Assembly: GCA_017628845.1 (NCBI GenBank)
Contig: JAGBYI010000001.1
Span: forward strand, 1 to 38,531
From: Bacteroidaceae bacterium
Lineage (GTDB): Bacteria; Bacteroidota; Bacteroidia; Bacteroidales; Bacteroidaceae
DNA: 38,531 nt
Direction: 5' to 3'
Positions 14,474-21,203 of this stretch are shown in pieces. The position numbers and the translations under genes were made by a program. The notes beneath the pieces were generated by a model. The model was not told where the DNA came from. It made no database searches and saw only the letters and a list, made by a program, of their open reading frames with translations. Each line of letters starts with the position of its first letter. The first letter of the stretch is position 1.

Positions 14474-16639
14474 ATGTCCGGCAAGAGGGAATACGAGAAA
14501 CACTTCGACTATATGTCGATAATAGGGATTGCCATTCTCATGGTCAATCTCTATTATTATGTCCACCCTCTTCTGAGGGAACTTAATGCTACGGTAGGCG
14601 TGATAGACACCATCATGCTGCAGTTCCGCAAGGCGGGAGTATTCGATACGCACATATTGACAAAGGCTCTTGCTCTTGTATTCATCTCGCTAGGTGTCCT
14701 TGCCGGCGGAAGGAGATTCGACACTGCTGAAAGACATGTCGTCGCCATAGTGGGAATCATATCTGTATCACTCTATTTCATCCCATTCAGCCGGCCTCTG
14801 GTTTATCTGATCGCCACAGTCATGGGCTTTGCAGGGATATTCTGGACGATAGGCAACTTCGGGATTACAGGATTCGCTAGCGAAGATGAGATCAATGACC
14901 GCAACGAGACCTTCGATCAGTGCCGGAAGCTCATCAAGAACGAGCACTCGATCAACATACCGATGAAGTTCCAATGGAACCACCGCATTCATGACGGATG
15001 GATCAACATCGTCAATCCCTTCAGAGGTATCCTTGTGGTAGGAACTCCTGGATCGGGAAAGACCTTCTCTGTGTTCGGCCCCATAATAGAACAGGTGATC
15101 TCCAAGGGCTACTCCATGTTCGTGTATGATTACAAATATCCGGACATGACGACAAAGGTCTTCAACGAACTGCTTCTGAGCTGGCCGAAAAAGATGAGGA
15201 GGCCGCAGTTCTGCACGATTGACTTCAATGACCCAAGACGCTCATGCAGGTGCAATCCTCTTGCACCGCATCTTCTGGAAGATCCTTCCCATGCATTTGC
15301 CCTTGCAGAGACTGTGATGCTGAACATCAAGAAGAACTCCGAGAACGGAGATGACTTCTTCGTCCAGTCTGCTATCAACTACATGGCGCTTATCATATGG
15401 TTTCTGAAGATATACAGGGATGGCATATACTGTACCTTTCCGCACGTCATTGAGCTGATGAGCTACGACTACAAGAAGGTATTCCCGATACTTGCAAGCT
15501 ATCCCGAACTGGAGAGCCAGATGGCACCGTTTCTGGGAGCGTTTGAAGGCGGAGCTCAGGAGCAGCTTCAGGGTCAGCTGGCAACAGCTCAGGTGCCTAT
15601 CGTAAAGTTCATCTCACGAAAGCTGTACTGGACGATGACAGGCTCTGACTTCTCTCTGGAGATAAATGATCCCGACAATCAGGTAATCCTATGTGCCGGC
15701 AACGATCCGGACAACAGATTGGTTTACGGTACCACAATCGCCCTGATAACGTCAAAGCTCTTCAATGTGGTCAACAAGCCTGGTAAAGTTCCTTGTGCTA
15801 TACTCCTTGACGAGCTGCCTACCATTCTTCTCAAGGGACTTGACCATCTCATAAATACTGGACGATCAAACAAGCTGCTTATAGCCCCAGGCATACAGGA
15901 TAAAAGTCAGCTGCGGCTGAATTATGGCGACAAAGAGTCCGAAGTTGTTGAGAATGCAGCTGCCAACCTTGTATGCGGCCAGGTGAATGGAAAGACGGCT
16001 GAAGATGTCTCTAAGATATTTGGTTCACAGAAGAAGGTGAACAGAAGCCTCACGGAAGGGGATGACTCACGATCCATCAACATCTCATTCGAGAATGAGG
16101 AACTCCTTCCGAGAAGTGTCATCGAGACTTTCCCTCAGGGAATGTTCTGCGGCAAGGTGGCGGATTCATTCGGCAGCAGTGTTCCTAAAAAGCTTTTCTG
16201 CGGCATGATCCAAAGAGACGTGAAGGCTATAGCGAAGAAGGAAGCTGCTTACAAGAAGATTCCAGTCATGACGGACTTTGGAGAAGAGGAGATCGCGGAG
16301 CATGTGCGGCAGGATGGCAAGACAATGCTTGTCATGCAGTTTAGAGAGGAAATTATGCGTGACAGCGTAGTCCTTCCACGGGAAGATGAAGTGCAGGTGA
16401 TGGCTGAACAGCAGTGCTCAAGTCTGTCTGACGACGAGTTGTCGGATAGATTAGCCGGACTTTCAGAGGAGATGATCAGGGAGAATATGGAGATTGAAAT
16501 GACCAAGAACTTCGTTCAGGTTAAGAAGGATATCAAGTTGCTTATCGAGTCCGAATACAAGAATGAAACTCAGCAGACCAATGACCCTGTACCTCCGGAA
16601 GAGAACCCGGAAATAGTCGATCCATTCCATGAATTTTGA
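14474..16639 (+). CDS. VirD4/TraG-type coupling protein
   Basis: A 721-residue protein. N-terminal membrane segments lie at about residues 15-31, 63-78, 89-106 and 110-127. The Walker A motif is GTPGSGKT (190-197), and a Walker B-like CAILLDELPTILLKG lies further on, together with LINTGRSNKLLIAPGIQDKSQL, a TraG/TraD motif. These hexameric ATPases deliver the relaxase-DNA complex to a secretion channel. No VirB4 or other channel gene is in the window, so the element is mobilizable rather than self-transmissible from what is visible. It starts 4 bp after the relaxase stop, in the same operon. Confidence 0.9.
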   Translation: MSGKREYEKHFDYMSIIGIAILMVNLYYYVHPLLRELNATVGVIDTIMLQFRKAGVFDTHILTKALALVFISLGVLAGGRRFDTAERHVVAIVGIISVSLYFIPFSRPLVYLIATVMGFAGIFWTIGNFGITGFASEDEINDRNETFDQCRKLIKNEHSINIPMKFQWNHRIHDGWINIVNPFRGILVVGTPGSGKTFSVFGPIIEQVISKGYSMFVYDYKYPDMTTKVFNELLLSWPKKMRRPQFCTIDFNDPRRSCRCNPLAPHLLEDPSHAFALAETVMLNIKKNSENGDDFFVQSAINYMALIIWFLKIYRDGIYCTFPHVIELMSYDYKKVFPILASYPELESQMAPFLGAFEGGAQEQLQGQLATAQVPIVKFISRKLYWTMTGSDFSLEINDPDNQVILCAGNDPDNRLVYGTTIALITSKLFNVVNKPGKVPCAILLDELPTILLKGLDHLINTGRSNKLLIAPGIQDKSQLRLNYGDKESEVVENAAANLVCGQVNGKTAEDVSKIFGSQKKVNRSLTEGDDSRSINISFENEELLPRSVIETFPQGMFCGKVADSFGSSVPKKLFCGMIQRDVKAIAKKEAAYKKIPVMTDFGEEEIAEHVRQDGKTMLVMQFREEIMRDSVVLPREDEVQVMAEQQCSSLSDDELSDRLAGLSEEMIRENMEIEMTKNFVQVKKDIKLLIESEYKNETQQTNDPVPPEENPEIVDPFHEF

Positions 16640-16758
16640 CCTTGATTACAATCTCATTACACTATCATCACTATCTTTTATGATCTGAAAGATATTCAAA
16701 ATCAGGTATCTATATTCGCCGTCAGTAATAGTAGTAACAATATCTATAGACTACAAAG

Positions 16759-17712
16759 ATGACGGATAACACTCAAATACTTAGTAGTAATGCTCTCGTT
16801 TCCGATGGAACCAATCAGGAACAATGGGATGCAATTCTGCAAGCCTTCCTGACTTCTCTTGACGTAAAGGAGAAGACCAGGCAGACCTACTGCTGGGCAT
16901 TGACACAGTACTTCGAGTGGATAAGGCTTACCCGACGCAATCTGTCTTCACTCACACACGCAGACATCCTCTCGTTCAAGACTGATCTACTGCGCAGGAT
17001 GCTGTCTCCTCTGACAGTACGCTCTTACCTGTGCGCCACGAGACAGTTCTACTCCTGGGCCGAGAACAACAGGCTGTATCCGAACATCGCAAGAAGCGTA
17101 AAACCGCCTAGAGGCAAGAAAGGATTCAAGAAGCATCACCTTTCCGAGGACGAGGTTCTGGCCATGCTGTCATATCTCAAAGAGAAGAGCCTCAGGGACT
17201 ATGCCATGGTAAATCTCATTGTCAGAACCGGTCTGAGAACCATCGAGGTCGTCCGTGCTGACATAGGGGACATAAAGCACAAGAAAGGCCGTAGAATCCT
17301 TTATGTATGGGGAAAGGGCCAGGATTCCAAGGAGAACTTCGTCATGCTTTCTGAGGCCGTCTGGCAGCCTTTGAGGGCATATCTAAAGGAAAGGGGAGAG
17401 ACGACAAAGGGAAGCCCTCTTTTCGCTACCGACGGCAAGGGCCATAGGGGTGAAAGGATGTCAGCAAGAGGAGTGCAGTATGTCTGCAAGAATGCCATGC
17501 GCGCCATAGGTCTGGACTCTCACGAATACAGTCCGCACTCTCTAAGGCACACCACTGCTGTTATGCTGCTGAAAAACGGAGCCGACTGGAAGGATGTGCA
17601 GAGGGTTCTCCGGCATTCGTCACCGGTCACGACACAGATCTACACAGAGAGCATTGAGGAGGAGCTCCGCCTCCAGAGATGTCCGGAATCCATACTTGAC
17701 AATGCATTCTGA
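16759..17712 (+). CDS. Tyrosine site-specific recombinase (XerC/D-like)
   Basis: A 317-residue protein with an N-terminal SAM-like core-binding domain (about 25-110) and a C-terminal catalytic domain. Expected residues are present: Arg160 in RTGLRT, Lys186 in WGKGQ, His260 and Arg263 in HSLRHT, His286 in LRHSS and nucleophile Tyr295. On a plasmid backbone it may resolve multimers; integration into a chromosome is the alternative. It follows the mob operon after 119 bp and precedes a GC-rich structured intergenic segment that could contain its site. Confidence 0.85.
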   Translation: MTDNTQILSSNALVSDGTNQEQWDAILQAFLTSLDVKEKTRQTYCWALTQYFEWIRLTRRNLSSLTHADILSFKTDLLRRMLSPLTVRSYLCATRQFYSWAENNRLYPNIARSVKPPRGKKGFKKHHLSEDEVLAMLSYLKEKSLRDYAMVNLIVRTGLRTIEVVRADIGDIKHKKGRRILYVWGKGQDSKENFVMLSEAVWQPLRAYLKERGETTKGSPLFATDGKGHRGERMSARGVQYVCKNAMRAIGLDSHEYSPHSLRHTTAVMLLKNGADWKDVQRVLRHSSPVTTQIYTESIEEELRLQRCPESILDNAF

Positions 17713-17731
17713 TGAACATGAAAGCTATAAA

Positions 17732-17862
17732 CAAGAAAAGCATCCCGATGGATGCTTAGACTTTTGCCCCGGACGGCGTGGAGAAGTTTTACCATAAGGT
17801 GAGACCTCGCGGGCGGGGACTTGCGCACTAAACGATTATCTCTTTCCTGCCACGACTTATAT
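17732..17862 (-). ncRNA. Candidate structured small RNA between the recombinase and the next gene
   Basis: On the minus strand a -7 box TATCTTTG (17876-17869) precedes a GC-rich stretch of about 125 nt. It ends in a stem AAGCATCC/GGATGCTT (17757-17738) followed by TTCTTG. Inside, nested complementary pairs can be drawn: CCCCG with CGGGG, then GAGGU with ACUUC, then ACC with GGU around a UUAU loop. The flanking DNA is AT-rich. No clear -33 TTTG is at the normal distance and no protein frame is convincing. It could instead be the recombinase's recombination site or a cis-acting stability element. Confidence 0.45.
17738..17757. terminator. Hairpin terminator after the recombinase
   Basis: AAGCATCC and GGATGCTT form a perfect eight-pair stem with a four-base loop, 25 bp after the recombinase stop. 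The minus side carries the better T-run, so it could end the minus-strand RNA described here and also slow plus-strand read-through. Confidence 0.6.
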
Positions 17863-17924
17863 CCACTGCAAAGATATTCATTTTTCGACAAATAGATTGT
17901 TTCACCTAAATAAATTCCTAAGTA

Positions 17925-18617
17925 ATGAAAGAAAGAATCCAATCCATCAGCGACAACAAGTTCGCAAGCGAATTTGACAAACCGAAGTATTTCATAATAC
18001 GAATCCTTGGGGTCTTATTCATCCTTTTCGGTCTATTGACATATTTGATAAGCATAATGTATATGTGGTATAATGCCACCTTGGAGAACCTCCTTGATGT
18101 ACATCTGTTCATCACAGCGAGCGGATGCATCCTCATGGGCGCCTTCATCATATTTCTGATATACAAGTCCAGGAAACTTGACGTTTATCAAAACGAAATG
18201 ACACAAGTGCTTCAGGATATGGCGGCAGAAATTAAATGTGTCAAAGATTCACTGTACACCGGTACATTATACAGCAGGGTACTGGACAGGATTATCGTAG
18301 TCATCCAGCATATGTCCAACACTCAGATCAACATGATCTTCAGGACCGCAATCTGCCAGGACGAATCTGAATATGAGGAGTTTGTAAGAGTCCTCAATAC
18401 AGATATCAAGAATCATGTGGATGACAGAAATACCCTTGAGATTCTCGCAGTCGAGTGTCTTCAGACTGTAGGGGATGTTATTCATTATTATCACAATCTC
18501 GCTCTAGATGATGACACTCTGGAGAAGACATTACGTTCTCTCCATCCGATTATAGACAACTATTTCGATTATCCACATTTCCTTGAGAACATAGTAACAG
18601 CATTAGATAAATATTGA
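17925..18617 (+). CDS. Two-segment membrane protein upstream of parA, unrecognised
   Basis: A 230-residue protein with two membrane segments at about residues 24-48 and 60-80, then a cytoplasmic helical region of 145 residues (LDVYQNEMTQVLQDMAAEIKCVKDSLYTG...) with coiled-coil tendency. The parA ATG lies 3 bp past its stop, so the two are co-transcribed. It may anchor the partition machinery to the membrane or be unrelated. I recognise no family. Confidence 0.6.
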   Translation: MKERIQSISDNKFASEFDKPKYFIIRILGVLFILFGLLTYLISIMYMWYNATLENLLDVHLFITASGCILMGAFIIFLIYKSRKLDVYQNEMTQVLQDMAAEIKCVKDSLYTGTLYSRVLDRIIVVIQHMSNTQINMIFRTAICQDESEYEEFVRVLNTDIKNHVDDRNTLEILAVECLQTVGDVIHYYHNLALDDDTLEKTLRSLHPIIDNYFDYPHFLENIVTALDKY

Positions 18618-18619
18618 CC

Positions 18620-19405
18620 ATGAAAACAACTCACATCATCTGCATCGCCAGTCATAAAGGCGGTGTTGGAAAGACCACTTCGGCCGCAACCTTAGGCTCG
18701 CTGCTGTCATCATCCGGTAAGAAGACCCTGCTGGTGGATCTCGATGCACAGAGGAATCTCACGAGCACGTTCATTGGAGCACGCAACAAGCCTGGAAGGA
18801 CGATATATGAGGCATTCTGTGAGGGTAAGGATATTCCTGTCTTCGCAATAAGGGAGAACCTTGACATCGTACCGTCATCCCTAGACATGGGAGCCCTGGA
18901 CACTGTCATAGCTTCAAGGATCCAAAGAGAAAGCATCCTGGCAAGGCTGCTAAGGCCGGTAGCTGAATCATACGACTTCATCCTGCTCGACTGTCCTTCT
19001 CAGATGGGTATCATCACCGTCAATGCATTCACTGCAGCGACGTCCCTGGTTGTTCCTATTTCATGTGATGCTTACGCCGCTGAAGGTCTTCTGCAGCTGC
19101 TCGACATGTCTGAGATAGTGAAGTCCGGAATCAATCCGGATCTGGAGCTTACAGGCATCATCATCACTCGTTTCCACACCCGCAGAACGCTCGATCAGAT
19201 GGTAGAGGCAGACCTTCGTGATCGATATGGAAAGATCGTCTTCGATACCAGAATCCGTGAGAATGCAACCATCGTTCAGGCGCCCATCGTCAGCCTCGAC
19301 ATAGTATCATATTCCCCAAAGAGCAATGGTGCTATGGACTACACCGCATTAAGTGCGGAACTCTTGGATAGACTTGGTAAACCTAAACCTTGGGAACAAC
19401 GATAA
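18620..19405 (+). CDS. parA: ParA/Soj partition ATPase
   Basis: It has 261 residues from the ATG at 18620; the in-frame TTG at 18614 overlaps the previous stop codon and is less likely. The deviant Walker A is KGGVGKTT (about 13-20), followed by LLVDLDAQRN and YDFILLDCPSQMG, as in Soj/ParA. There is no N-terminal DNA-binding domain, so it is type Ib-like. These ATPases bind DNA non-specifically and position plasmids with a centromere-binding partner. A small candidate partner gene follows after 198 bp of AT-rich DNA that may be the centromere. Confidence 0.9.
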   Translation: MKTTHIICIASHKGGVGKTTSAATLGSLLSSSGKKTLLVDLDAQRNLTSTFIGARNKPGRTIYEAFCEGKDIPVFAIRENLDIVPSSLDMGALDTVIASRIQRESILARLLRPVAESYDFILLDCPSQMGIITVNAFTAATSLVVPISCDAYAAEGLLQLLDMSEIVKSGINPDLELTGIIITRFHTRRTLDQMVEADLRDRYGKIVFDTRIRENATIVQAPIVSLDIVSYSPKSNGAMDYTALSAELLDRLGKPKPWEQR

Positions 19406-19451
19406 TAATAAGTGTAATAATAACCAATACTGCAATTGATACCGATACTAC
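19404..19451 (+). promoter_or_regulatory. Candidate partition site sharing words with the origin region
   Basis: AATAATAAGTGTAATAATA at 19404-19422 matches AATAATAGGTGTAATAGTA at 9961-9979 in 17 of 19 positions. ATACTGCAA (19427) and ATACTAC (19445) also recur near the origin at 9933 and 9944. Sites of this kind beside parA are expected to bind the small partner protein as centromere and operator. Confidence 0.45.
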
Positions 19452-19452
19452 T

Positions 19453-19545
19453 ATGATTCATCTGCTATTGATAGTTCTGATTATTGAGTGCCTGAAGCGA
19501 AGGAATAGAAGAATACGTAGAAGGCATTATCGTCGTTATCGATAA
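19453..19545 (+). CDS. Possible 30-residue membrane/arginine-rich micropeptide
   Basis: An ATG-started frame of 30 codons between parA and its partner. The first 14 residues are mostly hydrophobic (MIHLLLIVLII at the start) and ten of the last fifteen are arginine. That layout resembles type I toxins or other small membrane-active peptides. There is no RBS to judge by, since this group rarely uses one, and a chance frame cannot be excluded. Confidence 0.3.
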   Translation: MIHLLLIVLIIECLKRRNRRIRRRHYRRYR

Positions 19546-19603
19546 TAAGGACAACCGAAAGTTATATGTATTCAATGCAGCATTAAATACTGATAATATC
19601 ATT

Positions 19604-19969
19604 ATGGCAAATATTAAAGACCAGTTGAAAGGTGGCATTTCCGCAATGTTTGGTGAAGGTGCCGAGATAGTACCTGAAAAGAATCCTGAAGAGGATGTTA
19701 TAGAATCCATGGTAACGGAACGCAGAACATTCATGACCGGACGGAAGCCGAAGGGGGAGAGGGAAGAGCTTGCACGTGATACAGACATGCGAACTTCCGT
19801 CATAGTCAACAAACAGCAGTGGGCAATTGTTCGCGAGATTGCCTTGAGAGAATGCATGACAATCAAGGATGTCGTCTTTGCGATGTTCCAGCTGGGAATT
19901 TCACGCTATGAGCAGAAGAACGGCAAAGTCAGAGTCAGGAAACCAAGCGGGACAAAGGAATTGTTTTAG
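19604..19969 (+). CDS. Small candidate ParB-like DNA-binding partner of ParA
   Basis: A 121-residue protein. The N-terminal 70 residues are charged and probably flexible. The C-terminal part (MRTSVIVNKQQWAIVREIALRECMTIKDVVFAMFQLGISRYEQ) has the strand-helix-helix pattern of ribbon-helix-helix proteins. A small RHH protein following a ParA is the usual arrangement of type Ib partition loci, where it binds the centromere and represses the operon. The RHH assignment is by pattern only. Confidence 0.55.
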   Translation: MANIKDQLKGGISAMFGEGAEIVPEKNPEEDVIESMVTERRTFMTGRKPKGEREELARDTDMRTSVIVNKQQWAIVREIALRECMTIKDVVFAMFQLGISRYEQKNGKVRVRKPSGTKELF

Positions 19970-20022
19970 TGTTTAACTTAAAGGATACTAATGAGATTCT
20001 TTTAGAAGTATAGTGTACTAAC

Positions 20023-20055
20023 TGTTGCTAAAAAGAAACTAATTAGTTACCTTTG
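20023..20055 (+). promoter_or_regulatory. Promoter and palindromic operator of the toxin-antitoxin pair
   Basis: TACCTTTG at 20048-20055 is a -7 box; 20 bp upstream GTTG stands for the -33 TTTG. A perfect 12-bp palindrome AACTAATTAGTT (20037-20048) overlaps the spacer and touches the -7 box, the expected place for autorepression by the antitoxin. Confidence 0.6.
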
Positions 20056-20072
20056 CAATGATTCGATGAATC

Positions 20073-20405
20073 GTGAAAAGAGAACTTATATATTCATCCG
20101 AATACATGGACTTCTACAGGAAATCCAACAGAAGGACACAGGAGAAGCTCCTGTATGCAACATCGATACTAGAAACGGTTACACCTGTGCCTTCTAAATT
20201 TGTAAAGAAACTTGTCGGGACTGATTTCTATGAAATGAGGATCTCGGTCGATACAGAAATAAGAGTGATTTTGTTTTCAATTGATAATGATAACATTAAC
20301 GAAGCGAAATCGGTAGTATTTTTGAATGGTTTCATCAAGAAAAGTACGAAGGATTACGAAAAGGCGATAGCTGAAGGACTAAAGATACTAAGGAGGTTAT
20401 TATGA
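20073..20405 (+). CDS. higB: HigB/Gp49-type (RelE superfamily) toxin
   Basis: A 110-residue protein from a GTG at 20073; the in-frame ATG at 20058 is closed by a stop. The sequence follows the Gp49/HigB group: an N-terminal helix, then VPSKFVKKLVGTDFYEMRIS and TEIRVILFSI, KSVVFLNGFIKKSTKDYEKAIAEG. These are mRNA interferases acting at the ribosome. The stop overlaps the antitoxin start by four bases. The toxin-first order is typical of higBA. It probably provides post-segregational stability to the plasmid. Confidence 0.85.
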   Translation: MKRELIYSSEYMDFYRKSNRRTQEKLLYATSILETVTPVPSKFVKKLVGTDFYEMRISVDTEIRVILFSIDNDNINEAKSVVFLNGFIKKSTKDYEKAIAEGLKILRRLL

Positions 20406-20758
20406 ATGGAACGGTAAACAGATTGTCACCAGATGAGATCAAGAGGCTAAGAAGCGAAGACTTCTCGGCCAATTCTGGCTTTGTTAAAGCGGAGTCTGTC
20501 TTATCAGCAGAGGCTGGTGTGCCTGGATCTGCAGAGCGCGAGGAATTCGAGGCAAAAGCCAGAGCCTGGTACTACGGCGAGATATTGAGAGAGCGGCGCA
20601 AAGAGCTTGGCATGACTCAGAAGGAGCTGGCAGATCAGATCGGCAAGAAACGTACGTACATAAACCGTATCGAGAAAGGGGAGACCGACATGCAGTTGTC
20701 ATCATTCCTTCAGATTGCGAATGCACTCGGCATAACACTCCGACTTGAAGTTGTATAG
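20402..20758 (+). CDS. higA: HigA-type antitoxin with XRE helix-turn-helix
   Basis: A 118-residue protein. An N-terminal extension of about 55 residues (residues 1-55) probably wraps the toxin. An XRE HTH follows: LRERRKELGMTQKELADQIGKKRTYINRIEKGETD, then LQIANALGITLRLEVV. It is translationally coupled to the toxin (ATGA) and should repress their shared promoter through the palindrome at 20037-20048. Confidence 0.85.
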   Translation: MNGTVNRLSPDEIKRLRSEDFSANSGFVKAESVLSAEAGVPGSAEREEFEAKARAWYYGEILRERRKELGMTQKELADQIGKKRTYINRIEKGETDMQLSSFLQIANALGITLRLEVV

Positions 20759-20775
20759 AACCCTCATGAGAATTG

Positions 20776-20811
20776 AAAATGGGCGACCGAACATGCACGG
20801 CCGCCCATTTT
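20776..20811 (+). terminator. Intrinsic terminator after the toxin-antitoxin pair
   Basis: AAAATGGGCG (20776-20785) and CGCCCATTTT (20802-20811) form a ten-pair stem followed by more Ts on the plus strand. It ends the higBA transcript, which stops at 20758. Confidence 0.8.
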
Positions 20812-20819
20812 TTTGATTG

Positions 20820-21203
20820 TAGCATTTCGCTTAACGTAGAATAGGCGAAATGTAACTGTGATTTATGTCTTAAAACGAATATCCTAAAGTCCATTCTCGG
20901 TTACGTTTAGTAATATGACGTCCACCTAATGTCACGTGCATCCGCATCGTCAACGTGCGAGGGGAGGGGTATAAGTTGCTGGTAAACGAATAAACAACTT
21001 AATCCTATCTGGCTTCCCATTTTCTTTAGATTTTACATATTTTACACACTGTAAGGAAACTTTACAGTTTTTTCTTTTCAAGAAATGTGTAACTTGCATA
21101 GAATAAGGGTAATACATTTCTTGGCACGGTTTTGTTGGTATATATGTATTTAACCTTATTTTTTAAATAAAGTGTAAAGAAACTTTACAGACCTTATACA
21201 ATC
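20820..21203 (+). promoter_or_regulatory. Regulatory region of the FtsX-type permease
   Basis: This gene-free stretch has two copies of a 19-bp dyad. CTGTAAGGAAACTTTACAG is at 21049-21067; GTGTAAAGAAACTTTACAG is at 21172-21190, and its core TGTAAAG-AAA-CTTTACA is a perfect palindrome. Between them AAGAAATGT (21080-21088) pairs with ACATTTCTT (21114-21122). A further stem CATTTCGC/GCGAAATG lies at 20823-20852. The dyad next to the start codon would block transcription or translation initiation when bound. The regulator is not identifiable. Confidence 0.65.

Noticed and set aside
17889..17892. CAAA as the -33 element of the small-RNA promoter
   Set aside because: The distance to the -7 box is only 12 bp, far from the 19-21 typical in this phylum, so the promoter is left as a -7 box only.
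17640..17942. Minus-strand 100-residue open frame
   Set aside because: It overlaps the recombinase end and the next gene start; the strand there is better explained by a structured RNA or recombination site.
19465..19866. Minus-strand 133-residue open frame
   Set aside because: Antisense to the small partition protein and intergenic region, serine- and isoleucine-rich without motifs.
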